From Lepus europaeus (taxonomy: Eukaryota; Chordata; Mammalia; Lagomorpha; Leporidae): a DNA stretch of 64,000 nt. A program made the translations under genes and the position numbers. Shown here one piece after another: positions 20,710-32,009 of the stretch (position 1 is the first letter of the stretch; each line of letters starts with the position of its first letter). Where the stretch lies: positions 76,151,179 to 76,215,178 of the forward strand of contig NC_084840.1 of NCBI RefSeq assembly GCF_033115175.1, written 5' to 3'. The notes below the pieces were generated by a model. It did not search any database, had not been told where the DNA came from, and saw only the letters and a list, made by a program, of their open reading frames with translations.

Positions 20710-21097
20710 AAAAGAGTGGCAAGAAGACAAGAACAGTCAAAGAAGTTATGAAGCACAAGCAAAATCCAAGATGTTAAACACTCACCCAACAGGCATCTCT
20801 GTGATTCCTTGAATTTTGGAAAGCTCTGAGGTCATATCATAGGACACAGGGCAACTGCTATCAAAGAGTGAGCTCTACTACTTCTAAGCAGAAATTCTAA
20901 GGTCTTTGAAGGAGAAGGGAGGAACAACCAGAATGCTCTGTCTTATTTTCATGAATATGTGTTTATCAGAGCTTGAATGGTATGGAACTCTCCATGCCAC
21001 ATACAATGTAAAGAAAAGTAGCTTTATGCCAATTTCATCCAACTTCCCAATTTAGAAATCCTAGGCAAAACCTAAGCACTAATGACTAATATAAGTA

Positions 21098-21117
21098 ACA
21101 CACACACACACACACAC
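21098..21117 (+). repeat. (CA)n microsatellite in IL2RA 3' UTR
   Basis: About ten CA units, at the same place as a CA run in my recollection of the human 3' UTR. Confidence 0.85.
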
Positions 21118-21642
21118 TTTACCCTACGTAATCAGACATCCTCCACGTAGATTCTTTTCCTGCCTCTGGTTGACTAGCCCATTCTCCAGATGACGTTGCT
21201 TAAGGAACATTTTTAAAGAACTCTGGACTAGTTAGAAGAATCATTTTGTCCTTAGCTCAGTATCCTGAGCTAACATCTTCTATTGAATTTCTGAAAAACA
21301 GAAACCATGGCAGAATAATCTTTGGGCAACACCAAATAAGGACAACCAAGCCCTTGGAATTGTAGAGCTTCAATATTTGAAAGAATTTTACTGGAGTTCA
21401 TGTTGGGAGAAGAAGGATAAGCTAGGTTGCAGGTAACGAATTACACTTAGCAAAATGCTTTACATGTACATTACTAATAGATCCCGTTAAGGGTTAGTTT
21501 TTTGGGAATTCTATAAACGGTACTCTGAACTTGGCCTGCACTAATTTGATGTTTACAGATAGACACGCGATGTGCAGATGCATATGTTTCCCACTAAGTG
21601 TCATAAAAACATTGCAGAGAGATCAGTGTATTAAATGTTTAT

Positions 21643-21691
21643 AGGAGGAAGGAAGGAAAGAAGGGGATAGAGAGGGAGGGGAAGGGGGAGT
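21643..21691 (+). repeat. Purine tract in IL2RA 3' UTR
   Basis: GGAAGGAAGGAAAG-type polypurine of about 50 bases, shared in position with the human 3' UTR. Confidence 0.8.
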
Positions 21692-21789
21692 CATCCTGAC
21701 AGAATTCAGCTCTGGAAAAGGAGGCACCAATGGTCCTTAAAGGTTACCAAACAGTTCAGCAAGTCAGAGTCAACTGAAGGCAATGTTGA

Positions 21790-21926
21790 AACACAGATTG
21801 CTGGGCCTACAGGCGGAGCTTCTTAGTCAGTTGGTCTGGGGTGGAGCCAAGAATTTGCATTTCTTACAAGTCCCCAGGTGATGCTGATGATGCTGGTCCC
21901 AGGACCTCTGTTTGAGAACCACTAGG
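21790..21926 (+). mobile_element. MER5A-like hAT DNA-transposon fossil in the 3' UTR
   Basis: CTGGGCC, AGTCAGTTGGTCTGGGGTGG, AAGAATTTGCATTTCT and GGTGATGCTGATG...TTTGAGAACCACT follow the MER5A consensus order. It is carried inside the mature mRNA. Confidence 0.75.
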
Positions 21927-22524
21927 TTGGGCCTCTGTACACCCACCACCCTCAACTACTGAAAATTCCAGGTGCTGAGACATCAGTGAAAGCTCTTTTG
22001 AGTAAGAGCTTTCCTCTCATACCACTTGACATAGATGTCCAACCATGCTACATGATTAAGGAGATTAATACAACGTTTAAACTTCAACCATTTTCATTTC
22101 TGGAAGGGCGGAAGAGTGTTATGATGGGCAGGTTTCAGCAGCCTTAGATACAGATCAGAGGGCCATTTCCTGTCCGTCTGCAGCCAAGCAAGGACAACCC
22201 AGCCTTTCTTGTCCATACTCCACCCTCCCCCAATATATGCTCTCCTGGGTAGACTTAGGTTGAGAGGAATTTCAGACCAAAAGAAAAATTGTCAAATCTG
22301 GCTGGAGCAAAACTGAATTATTATTCATTGTGTGGGAGGGAGACGACCCATGATGTCAAAAATTGTTTTTGTTTTTGTGATAATACTACGATGCTGTTGA
22401 TTTGTTTTATTCTCCTTCTCCAACAAGTATATGGTGGAATTTTCCAGAAGCTACAAGATATGTGATAATGTCACCTTCTGACATTGACATATAATGGGTT
22501 TATTACTGTTGTTTATAAAAAATG

Positions 22525-22530
22525 AATAAA
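22525..22530 (+). promoter_or_regulatory. IL2RA: IL2RA poly(A) signal AATAAA
   Basis: A canonical AATAAA lies in an AT-rich stretch followed by T-rich sequence, about 1.8 kb after the stop codon. It is the first strong hexamer after the human-like 3' UTR blocks. The cleavage site probably falls at 22,540-22,560. Confidence 0.7.
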
Positions 22531-22617
22531 TATTTCTAAAATTTCTTATTTTGATTTCTAAGTACTGTATTTCTAGATATAAAATTTCATAAACAAAAGC
22601 ACTCAGTAGTTTTATAG

Positions 22618-22955
22618 TTTTTTTTTTTTTTGACAGGCAGAGTGGACAGTGAGACAGAGAGACAGAGAGAAAGGTCTTCCTTCCGTTGGTTTACCCTCCA
22701 ATGGTCGCTGCGGCCAGCGTGCTGCGGCCGGCGCAGCGCGCTGATCTGAAGGCAGGAGCCAGTGCTTCTCCAGGTCTCCCATGTGGGTGCAGGGCCCAAG
22801 CACTTGGGCTATCCTCTACTGCACTCCCGGGCCATAGCAGAGAGCTGGCCTGGAAGAGGAGCGACCGGGACAGAATCCGGCGCCCCGACCGGGACTAGAA
22901 CCGGTGTGCTGGCGCTGCAGGCGGAGGATTAGACTATTGAGCTGTGGCGCCGGCC
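22618..22955 (-). repeat. CSINE
   Basis: Young full-length minus copy directly after the IL2RA poly(A) site. Host TTTATAGTTTTT is repeated at both ends. Confidence 0.9.
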
Positions 22956-22959
22956 TTTT

Positions 22960-23525
22960 TATAGTTTTTAATCCGGTACATAGAGCCTGACAAATTGCCA
23001 GCAAGCACATCAACATCCCTGGCCGTTTCAGATATGCAAATCAAAACCACAATGAGATGCCACTGGGTACCCACTGAGCTGTCTCTGAGAGAAGGAACCA
23101 CTTAGTTAATATCCTGTTGGTGTAAAACGGTGCAACCACTGTAGAAAACAGGTTGGTGGGCCCTCCAAAAGTTAGACACAGACAAGAGGACCCAGCGATT
23201 TCATTCCTAGGCATGTTTACAATGACATTGAACCCAAATACCCATCAACAAATGAATGCACAGCAATGGAATATTATTCAGCCATAAGAAAGAACGGGAA
23301 CATTGATCTATGCTACAGAATGGATGAGCCCCAAACACATTATGCTGAGTGAAAGAAGCCATACACACAAGGGTACATATTGTATGATACTTGTTATGTG
23401 AAATATCCAGAACACACAACTTCACAGAGCCAGAAAGCAGATTAGTGGTTGCCAAGGATGGGGAGTGATTACTCAATGGGGTTTTTCTAGAATGATTTGT
23501 ATTTATTATTTTTAAAATGATTTGT
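22960..23525 (+). mobile_element. Ancient L1 3' end (L1M type)
   Basis: ATGCAAATCAAAACCACAATG, ACCCAAATACCCATCAACAAA and ATGGAATATTATTCAGCCAT are signature phrases of old L1 3' ends, sense orientation. Confidence 0.85.
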
Positions 23526-23526
23526 T

Positions 23527-23815
23527 TGTACTTGTTTGAAAAGTTGGCTGAGGGGGTAGGGAGAGATTTTCTATTTGCTGGTTTATTCCCCAAATGGCTC
23601 AACAGCCGGGGCTAGGTCAGACCCAAGCCAGGAGCCAGAAACCACAAACCTGATCTGGTCTCAAATGAGCCCAAGGGCTCAGATCATCTTCCACTGCTTT
23701 TCCAGGTGTATTAGCAAGGAGCTGGATTGGAAGCAGAGCAGCTGAGGACTCACACCCGTATGGGATGCCGGCATCGTAGGCAGTGACTTAACCCATTACA
23801 CCACAACGCCTGAGC
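23527..23815 (-). repeat. CSINE
   Basis: Diverged minus copy ending at CATTACACCACAACGCC. Confidence 0.8.
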
Positions 23816-23989
23816 TTTAGAGAGTGAATTCTTCCACCCAATGGGGCATCTAATATTGTGAACAGTTGTATCTATTTAGAGGTAACCTGTGACCCACCAG
23901 CCTGTAGCTTATTTGTCCTGCAATAGGATTGTCTCACAGGATTCCTCTGAGCTGCCGCAAATGGTTTGTTGTTTCAAAATGACTAATCC

Positions 23990-24303
23990 TGGCCAGCGCC
24001 ATGGCTCATTTGGTTAATTCTCCACCTGCAGCGCCGGCATCCCATATGGGTGCTGGGTTCTGGTCCCGGTTGCTCCTCTTCCAGTCCAGCTATCTGCTGT
24101 GGCCTGGGAAGGCAGTGTGAAGGATGGCCCATGTGCTTGGGCACCTGGACCCGTGTGGGAGACCGGGAGGAAGCACCTGGCTCCTGCCTTCGGATCCGTG
24201 CAGCTCCGGCCGTGACGGCCATTTGGGGAATGAACCAACGGAGGGAGGACCTTTCTCTCTGTCTCTCTCTAACTCTAGCTGTCAAAAAAAAAAAAAAAAA
24301 AAA
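23990..24303 (+). repeat. CSINE
   Basis: Head GGCCAGCGCCATGGCTC, CT run and an A tail of about 22. Imperfect flanking repeat GACTAATCC / GACTAACCC. Confidence 0.88.
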
Positions 24304-24852
24304 AGACTAACCCTAAGACATCTCAGGGGAAGATTATACAGCCCAAAGATGTCATTTGTGGAGCAAAACTGCCATTGGGGTCTTCCAGGGAGCCTGGGAA
24401 GACAGTTCAATGAGCACCATATTTTAGAAGTGTGACAATTCATTTTGTGTTTTAAAGCCTTGGTCTGTCAGGTGCCTTCAATGGAATCTTATTTACTCCC
24501 CAACTGCACCAGTTATTAACTTGATTAGAAGTTAGTTTAAAATCCTCCTCAGGCTCCTATTTCCCTTTTATTTGGGCACCTGCTCTTATGGCTGTGGCAG
24601 CCAGGGTCTCTAGGGAGAAGGACTCTGGTCGTTTCCATCAGCCACACACTGGAGGTGGGGAGTCTCACTTCCGTTCCTACCCCAGGTGTCGCTAGGTGCT
24701 GAAGATCCCCTGGTATGGGTCTGAGTGCACACAGCCTGCAGATCTGTGGGTGCCCACTCAGTCCTGGTGTGGATGTCCACCGGAAGTTCTGACCTCAACT
24801 TCCTGTGGGTCTGTGACAGGAAGCCAGGGCTCCTTCCTCAGTAATCCCCCTG
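24304..24852 (+). other. Intergenic, unassigned
   Basis: No recognised gene. The segment leads directly into the dispersed repeat at 24853 and may belong to the same unidentified element. Confidence 0.4.
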
Positions 24853-25035
24853 GGGAAGTTGCGCCTGCTCCTGCCCTCAGTTAACTGTGCCTCACCAGTT
24901 TTGCACGTGGGATCATTTGGATCCTGTTCAAGCCACATTTACCCAAGGGAAACGCAGAGCTCTGCTAAAGTTCCTTTTTGCTCTTACTACTTCCAGTAGG
25001 TCAGTTCTTATAGTCCTAGCTGCTGCTCTCAAACC
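24853..25035 (+). repeat. Dispersed ~175-base repeat, copy 1
   Basis: Shares CTGCTCCTGCCCTCAGTTAA, CACATTTACCCAAGGGAAAC and GTCCTAGCTGCTGCTCTCAA with the inverted copy at 32911-33083. Family unknown. Confidence 0.65.
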
Positions 25036-25195
25036 AAACTCTGGGATAGAGTTCCTACCTCCTCACTTTGGCCTTGCCCAGTTCTGGCCATTGCAGCCAT
25101 TCGGGGAGTAAACCAGTAGATAGGAAATCCCTTTCTCACTCTGTCTCTTCCTACCTCTCCATCACTCTGTTTTACAGATAAATAACAATAGGATA
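25036..25195 (+). repeat. CSINE 3' fragment
   Basis: Only the 3' body (GCCATTGCAGCCATTCGGGG, ACCAGTAGATAGGAAATCCC) and a tail-like AAATAACAATAGG remain. Confidence 0.75.
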
Positions 25196-25354
25196 CAAAA
25201 AAGTGTAAGCATGAAACTGACACATTCTGATTTGATTGTATAGAGGCCTTGTCTATATTCCTGTGGAACAGCGGTATTTCTAGTTTTTACTTACTGAACA
25301 TTATGGCTAGGGGTGCATTCAGCCTGTGATTATAAGGTAAGTTGAAAGTATTTT

Positions 25355-25422
25355 ATTTGAAAAATTAAAGGAAAAAAGGAAGGAAGGAAAGAGGGGCAAT
25401 TGAGGGAGGGAGGAAGGAGAGT
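25355..25422 (+). repeat. Purine-rich low-complexity tract
   Basis: GGAAAAAAGGAAGGAAGGAAA continuing as GGGAGGGAGGAAGGAG. Confidence 0.7.
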
Positions 25423-25512
25423 ATGGTTATCTTAGAACTGTATTTATGAAATACTTGAAGTTTATTCTCCTTGTATTAATAAATAAAATACATAAATCTT
25501 TTTTTAAAAAAG

Positions 25513-25800
25513 ACATTGGTTGGGATACCTGCATTCCATGTCACAGTGCTTGAGTTTGAGTACCAGTTCCAGTCTTGATTCTACTTGCCTGCTAATGTGC
25601 ACCTTGGTAGGTAGCAGGTGCTGGCTCAAGTGGTTAGGTTCCAACCACTGATGTGGGAGACCTGGACTGAATTCCTGGCTTTAGCTTGACCCAGCCTCTG
25701 ACACTGAAGGCATTTGAGGAGTGAGGCAGTGGATGGAAATTCTCTCTCTCTCTCAATGTCTCTGTCTCTCTGCCTCACAAATAAATTCTAAAAACTTCTT
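25513..25800 (+). repeat. CSINE
   Basis: 5'-truncated in the A-box region; from GGTTGGGATACCTGCATTCC to CTCACAAATAAATTC. Confidence 0.8.
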
Positions 25801-25805
25801 AAATG

Positions 25806-25925
25806 TTCATGGAAAATGAATGTTATGAAAAAACTATGCATAGATTTCAATTTTTTTCTACCAAAACAAGAAAACTTATCTTTTAATTCCATTTTCCATG
25901 AACCTTTTGAAGATCTCTCATACAT
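25806..25925 (+). repeat. Dispersed ~105-base repeat, copy 2
   Basis: Pairs with 3917-4025 (shared ATTCCATTTTCCATGAAC). Both copies lie directly 3' of, or close to, a plus-strand CSINE. Confidence 0.55.
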
Positions 25926-26077
25926 ACCATCACCCCTTCCAAATTCTGCTTATACAATCCAATGAGCATCAAAATCTCTTCAGTGGAAAATGGGACCAAG
26001 AGTCAACATTTAAAATTATTGTAAACTGTCAAGTGACTACATGTTTTCTGTTCTAGGAATATTATCTGAAAAGGGTT

Positions 26078-26350
26078 TTCCAGGTCTGGTGTTGTGGCAT
26101 AGTTGGTAAAGCCAGTGGCTGCAATGCTGACATCGCATAGAGGTGCCACTCCGAATCTCGGCTGCTCCACTTCCTATCCATCTCTGTGCTAATGGCCTGG
26201 GAAATGCAGCAGAATATGGCCCAGGTATTTGGACCCCTGATAAACACATGGGAGGCGCAGATGAAGCTCCTAACTCCTGGATTCAGCATCACCCAGCCCT
26301 GGCCATTGCAGCCACGTAGGGAATGAACCAGCAGATGGAAGGTCGGTCTG

Positions 26351-26387
<37 letters not shown>

Positions 26388-26465
26388 ATCTAAATATTGA
26401 TATATAGATATAAATAGATATAGATAACTCTGGCTTTCAAAAAGAAATAAATCTTTTAAAAAAGT
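26078..26465 (+). repeat. CSINE with expanded tetranucleotide tail
   Basis: From CCAGGTCTGGTGTTGTGGC. The usual CT run has become (TCTA)n at 26349-26390, then a TATAGATA-rich stretch, then AAATAAATC. Confidence 0.82.
26349..26390 (+). repeat. (TCTA)n microsatellite
   Basis: About ten uninterrupted TCTA units within a CSINE; likely length-polymorphic. Confidence 0.9.
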
Positions 26466-26830
26466 TTTCCTCCAGGAGGTAGTAAGTGTAGGAGAGAAAA
26501 TGGAACCAGCTCTCTGCTAATTTGACTAGTCCCTTACTCATCTTCAGAGAATGACTGTGTAACAACTGTCAATTTATGACACCCTTGAAGGCTTTCCAAA
26601 AACATTGGCTCATGTGGAGCTGATCCTATCAGATGTGGTTTTCTGGTTAAGTCAGAAAGAGAAAGCTGCTGAGATTTTTTCAAGCCTGTCCCTGCAATTT
26701 TCAGTCCTCTTGGTAAAGAGCATGGTGCAAAACACATGTCCTCTTCTACAACATGGAGCAACATCTTTTGGGGGATCCTATGTGAGAAATAGAATAGGAA
26801 AGACAGACTTCTCACTGGAAACAATGTAAG
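26466..26830 (+). other. Intergenic unique segment
   Basis: Single-copy sequence without a recognised gene. A 96-codon frame on the minus strand has no known family features. Confidence 0.4.
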
Positions 26831-26847
26831 TGAAAACAGTAACTTTA

Positions 26848-27193
26848 TTTTATTTTATTTGACAGGCATAGTTAGACAGTGAGAGACAGAGAGACAGAGA
26901 AAAAGGTCTTCTTTTGCCGTTGGTTCACCCCCCAAGATGCCGCTACGGCCAGTGTGTTGTGGCTGTGGTGCTGTGCCCATCCGAAGCCAGGATCCAGGTA
27001 CTTCCTCCTGGTCTCCCATGCGGGTGCAGGGCCCAAGGACCTGGGCCATCCTCCACTGCACTCCCGGGCCACAACAGAGAGCTGGACAGGAAGAAGAGTG
27101 ACCAGGACAGAATCCGGTGCCCCGAGTGTGACTAGAACCCGGGATGCCGGTGCCGCAGGTGAAGGATTAGCCTAGTGAGCCGCAGTGCCGGCC
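26848..27193 (-). repeat. CSINE
   Basis: Young minus copy. Target-site duplication TGAAAACAGTAACTTTA at 26831-26847 and 27194-27210. Confidence 0.92.
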
Positions 27194-27364
27194 TGAAAAC
27201 AGTAACTTTAAATTGCTGGTAGAAAAAAAAGACACTGTCAACCTAGAATTCTATACCCAGGGAAAGCAGATCTCAACATGAAGGTGAAGGAAGTATTTAA
27301 AACATCAAATGTTGAAAGACTTCATAAACAGAAAATCCATATTGCAAAGAATCTTAATTTGTAC

Positions 27365-27785
27365 TGGGTTAAATGGTGTCTTCCTAAAATTCCTGTTCAC
27401 TCAAAATCTGCAAATTTGACCTTATTTGGAAATAGGATCTTTGCGGATGTAATCACGTTAAGGTCATCCTGATTTAGTCTGGGCCCTAAATTCAAAACTG
27501 TTGGTGTCCTTATAAGAAGGGGGAAATACAGACACACATCCACACATGGCCTCGTGAAAGCAGTCAGAGACTGCAGTTAGGGTACCACAAGTCAAGAAGC
27601 ATCCTGGATTGCTGGCAACCAATAGAAGCTGGAGGGGGCAAAGGAAGATCCTTACACAATTTCAAGAGTTCTAGCTTTCAGAACTCTGAGAGCATACATT
27701 TCTGCTGCTTTAAGCCACCCAGCGTGTGATCCGTTGTTGTGGCAACACTAGGAAGCCAACACAGAAATCTTCCAGGTAGAAGGAA
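27365..27785 (+). mobile_element. MaLR-type (MST/MLT1-like) LTR
   Basis: GACCTTATTTGGAAATAGG, GGTGTCCTTATAAGAAG, GGATTGCTGGCAACCA and GCTTTAAGCCACCCAGCGTG follow the consensus order of MST/MLT1 LTRs. Confidence 0.75.
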
Positions 27786-28120
27786 AGTAGTACAAGTTGG
27801 ACCCTACATCTGTGCAAAGGAATGAAGAATGCAAGAAACAATAACCATCTGGATAAAACTAGAAGATTCTTTTTCATTATTTAAATATCTTTAAAAACGT
27901 AGTTCACTATTGAAATTGCAATGTAGGAGGGTTATATAAGATATGCAGAAGTACAATTTATGACACAAGATAGAAGCCAGGAGAGGAGAGATGAAAGAGG
28001 ACTCTTAACACTACACATGTGTTAGGATAATACCACTGGAGCTTAGTAATAAGTGAGGTCAATCTGTATTCTGAAAATCCTAAAGTAACCAACGAAACAA
28101 CTTAACAAAAAATTATACTA

Positions 28121-28430
28121 GGGGCTGGCACCGTGGCTCACTTGGTTAATCCTCTGCCTGCTGCGCCGGCACCCTATATGGGCGCCTGGTTCTGGTCCCG
28201 GTTGCTCCTCTTCCAGTCCTGCTCTCTGCTGTGGCCTGGGAGGGCAGTGGAGGATGGCCCAAGCGCTTAGGCCCCTGCACCCGCATGGGAGACCAGGAGG
28301 AAGCACCTGGCTCGTGGCTTTGGATAGGCGCAGCACCGACCATAGCGGCCATTTGGGGAGCAAACCAATGGAAGGAAGACCTTTCTCTGTCTCTCTCTCT
28401 CTCACAAACTCAATCTTTCAAAATAAAAAA
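28121..28430 (+). repeat. CSINE
   Basis: Near-consensus. The host AAATTATACTA is present at both ends (28110-28120 and 28431-28441). Confidence 0.92.
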
Positions 28431-28578
28431 AAATTATACTAATAAGCCAGCAAAAGGAGATTAAACAGAATCATAAAAAAATTCCATCCAACAAAGTGTG
28501 AACAAGGAGAGACAGGGAACAAAGAACAGATAGGGTTTTTTTTAATAGCAAGATGATAGATTTAAACTTAACCTTATC

Positions 28579-28900
28579 AGGGCCAGCGCTGTGACCCAGT
28601 GGGCTAATGCCCTGGCCTGTAGCACTGGCATCCCATATGGGAGCTGGTTCTAGTCCCAGCTGCTCCTCTTCTGATCCAGCTCTCTGCTATGGCCTGGGAT
28701 AGCAATGGAGGATGGTCCAAGTCCTTGGGCTCTGGCACCCACGTGAGAGACCTGGAAGAAGCTCCTGGCTCCTGGCTTCAGATTGGCGCAGTTCTAGCCA
28801 TTGGGCCATCTAGGGAGTGAACCAGTGGATGGAAGACCTCTCTCTCTGTCTCTACCTCTCTCTGTAACTCTGTCTTTCAAATAAATAAAATAAATATTTA
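28579..28900 (+). repeat. CSINE
   Basis: From AGGGCCAGCGCTGTGACCC to the AATAAATAAAATAAATATT tail. Confidence 0.88.
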
Positions 28901-29442
28901 AAAATTAACTCAATCTTATTAATAATCACTTTAAATATAAATTGTCTAAACATCCCAATAAAAAAGACAAACACGGCCAGACAATATTTTAAAAGCAAGA
29001 CCAAACTATACCCATACTACAAAAAACAAAAAGATTGAAAGTAAAAGGATGGAAAACACTGATTAAAAGAAAGCTGATACTAATACCAGGTAAACAGAAA
29101 TCAGAGTAAAGAATATTATAAAAGACAAAAAAGGTCATTTCATTCTGATAGAGGCATCAGTTCATCAGGAGGCCATAACAATCCTAAACCTCTATGCACT
29201 TAATAGCAGAGCTTCCAAATACATGAAGCAAAATCTGGATTTCAGCATAAACAGACAAATCTATGATCACAGTGGGAGATGTCAGTTCTCTCAATAACAA
29301 TAGAACAAGTAGATTGAAAACCTACTTGTTTCCAATAATAGAGGACTTGGACAAAAGTATCAACCAACTTGACTTAATTTGAAATTTACAGAGCAATGGA
29401 GTCAACAATGTCCACATAGTCATTCTTTGAAAATGAACAAGG

Positions 29443-29770
29443 GATGGGGTGGATACTTAGCACAGTGATTAAGACGCTGCATGGGATGTCCATATCCTGT
29501 ATCAGAGTGCCTGGATTTAAGTCCCAGCTCAACTCCCAATTCCAGTTTCCTAATTGTGTGTACCGCGGGAGGCAGCAGTTGATGGCGAAAGTCCTTGGGT
29601 CCCTACCACCCACATAAGAGAACTGAACTGAGTTCCTAGCTCCTGATTTGGGCCTGGCTAAGTCTTAACAATGGAAGGAATTTAGGGAGTGAAGAAGCAG
29701 ATGAAAAAGCTCTGTCTCCTGCTCTCTCTCTCCCTTTCAAATAGATAGAATAGAATACAAAACTTTAAAT
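29443..29770 (+). repeat. CSINE
   Basis: Older subfamily head GGGGTGGATACTTAGCACAG, with the tail in AAATAGATAGAATAG. Confidence 0.82.
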
Positions 29771-29980
29771 GTATAATGATAATTTTATCAAGGTAGATTA
29801 TATACTGGGACTTTTTTTTTAAAGGCTACCTCATGCCCATTAGTCTGGCTACTATTAAAAAATCACAAACACTGGTAAGGATGGAAAGAAACTGGAACCT
29901 TGGTAAACTATTGGCAGGTGTGTATAATGGTACAGCCACTGTGGAAGACAGTCTAGTGGTTTCTCAAAGAAAATTAAACA

Positions 29981-30317
29981 CAGGAGTGTGGTGCTGCAGC
30001 GTAGTGGGCTAAGCCTCTGCCTGTGGCGCCAGCATCCCACATGGGTACCATTTTGTGTCTTGGCTGCTCCTCTTTCAATCCAGCTCTCTACTAATGGCCT
30101 GAGAGAGCAGTGGAAGGTGTCCACATAATTGGGCCCTTGAAACCACATGGGAGACACGGAAGAAGCTCCTGGCTCCTGCCTTTAGACTGGCCCAGCTCTG
30201 GCTGTTGTGACCATTTGAGGACTGAACCAGTGGATGGAAGACCTCTCTTTCTGTTTCTCCCTCCCTCTGTCTGATGCTGTGCCTATCAAATCAATAAATG
30301 GATCTTTAAAAAAAAAA
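29981..30317 (+). repeat. CSINE inside an old L1
   Basis: Target-site duplication AAAGAAAATTAAACA at 29966-29980; the matching copy follows the A tail near 30318. Confidence 0.9.
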
Positions 30318-30638
30318 AAGAAAATTAAACAGAATTACCACATGGCCCAGCAATTCCACTTTTGGGTATATACTCCAAAGAATTGAAAGTTTAGTGTCAA
30401 TGATATTTGTTTATATAAATAAATTCATGTTTATTGTGGTATTATTCACAATAGCCAAAATATGGAAGCAACCCAAATATCTAGCAACAAATCAAATAAT
30501 AAAATATGGTATATACACATACAATGGAATATTTATTCAGCCTTGAAAAAGAAACTCAGGCATATGCTATAGCACAGATGAACCTTGAGTCCATCATGTT
30601 AAATGAAATAAGAAATAAGACAGTAAAAAAAAAAAAAA

Positions 30639-30925
30639 AAAAAGGGAGACATCCTTGTGGTGCAGCAGGTTAAGCCATTGCTTGTGACACCTGAATTCCA
30701 TATCAGGGTGCTGATTCAAGTCCTGGCTTCCTGCTAGTGTACCTGGGAAGGCAACGGATGATGGCCCAGGTACTTGCGGGAGACCTGGATGTAGTTCCTG
30801 GCTCCTGGCTTCAGCCTGGCCCCAGCTGTTGTGGCCATTTGAGAAGTGAACTAGCAAATGGAAAATCTCTCTCCTACTATGTCATTCTGTCCTTCAAATA
30901 AACACATAAATCTCTCTTTAAAAAA
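30639..30925 (+). repeat. CSINE inside an old L1
   Basis: Head GGGAGACATCCTTGTGGTGC after an A run at 30628-30642; a shortened body; tail AAATAAACACATAAATC. Confidence 0.82.
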
Positions 30926-31140
30926 GTAAATGATGAAAAAAGACAAAAGTAAAACTCAGAGACAGAAAGTAGAATGGTGGTTACCAAGAACTGGTGGCGG
31001 TGGGAAATGGGAATTTTTGGTTTAATGGATTGGAACTGTGATGTGATAGTTACACAGCATCCTGAATGTGTTTAGTAGGATGACTTATTGAACTGTACAT
31101 CTAAGAATGACTAACTAGTGTGCTCCTTACCACAATTTTT

Positions 31141-32008
31141 TAAGAAACAGAGTAGATCCTGTTTGATTCCATTTATGGAAATTTCTGGAAAATAAACTAC
31201 TCTACAATGACAGAAGCTAGATCAGTGGCTGTCAGGGTGGGATTACAAAGAGCATTATCTTGACTGTGGTTTAGACACTTCAAATATGTGCAGTTTGTTG
31301 GTGTCAATAAACCTCCCGATAAATCTCTTTGTTTATACAAAAAAAAAAAAAAAACACCTCTGTTTATAGTTCCTAGCTGTTTTTCAAAGCAGTACTTGCC
31401 TTAGTACTCCTTGCCTCAGTAGTCTATAGGTTCAGATGAGGCCAGGCCCACAATTCCCTGACTCTTGTTCTACTTGCTGATGTGAAACATTGGCTCCACA
31501 CACCCACACCCATGCTCATTCACACACACACACACACACACACAGTCATTCAGATATTTGGGGGGAGTTCCTTGCATCTGATTGGCTGCCTCTGCTGGGC
31601 TCCATAGTTCATTAATAAAACAACTAAATCATTCTGTGCTCCACCCATGGGAGAGGCACAAGCTCCTCCTCCCTAAATTGTGTCAATATTTTATCTGGGC
31701 ACTAAAACAAGTTCCTTGTGCCCTAGTGTTTCACAGAATCTTCCACGAAGCCTGAATCCTCAGCTCTGACTACAGCTTTTCTTTCTGGAAGGTTTTGACA
31801 CATGGCCAAGGGAGCAGACCAAGGGAATGATTTCTGAACAGATACCACGATGTCCACTGAATTCCTCCTCATGCTCTTCTTCCAGTCTGCCTTCTCCAAA
31901 AACGCTACTAGAGTCCTAGATTCTTTACCACAGATCCATCAGCATGCCAAGAGAAATCTGAATTCTGGAGATAAACTCAGGCAAGACTGAACTGCAGAGT
32001 CCACATAC
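31141..32008 (+). other. Intergenic: L1-tail-like DNA then unique segment
   Basis: 31,141-31,345 resembles another decayed L1 tail ending in an A run (31339-31354). 31,355-32,008 is single-copy with a CA repeat; no gene recognised. Confidence 0.45.
31520..31544 (+). repeat. (CA)n microsatellite
   Basis: Twelve CA units in unique sequence. Confidence 0.9.
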
Positions 32009-32009
32009 A

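Larger units (their letters stand above)
20710..22545 (+). other. IL2RA: IL2RA 3' UTR
   Basis: About 1.8 kb of 3' UTR follows the stop. Several stretches resemble the human IL2RA 3' UTR as I recall it: the CATGAATATGTGT block near 20950, the CA microsatellite at 21098, and the ACTAATTTGATGTTTACAG block near 21540. A MER5A-like fossil (21790-21926) and a purine tract (21643-21691) are embedded. The poly(A) signal is at 22525. The mature mRNA end is inferred, not seen. Confidence 0.8.
27840..29442 (+). mobile_element. Ancient L1 ORF2 5' region (endonuclease part), interrupted by CSINEs
   Basis: AAGACAAAAAAGGTCATTTC, GATAGAGGCATCAGTTCATC and CTATGCACTTAATAGCAGAG correspond to old L1 ORF2. The frame is broken many times. 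CSINEs at 28121 and 28579 interrupt it. Confidence 0.65.
29825..31140 (+). mobile_element. Ancient L1 3' end (L1M type), interrupted by two CSINEs
   Basis: ACAGCCACTGTGGAAGACAG, CCCAGCAATTCCACTTTTGG, CACAATAGCCAAAATATGGA and CAATGGAATATTTATTCAGC mark the sense strand of an old L1 tail. CSINEs split it at 29981 and 30639. Confidence 0.85.
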
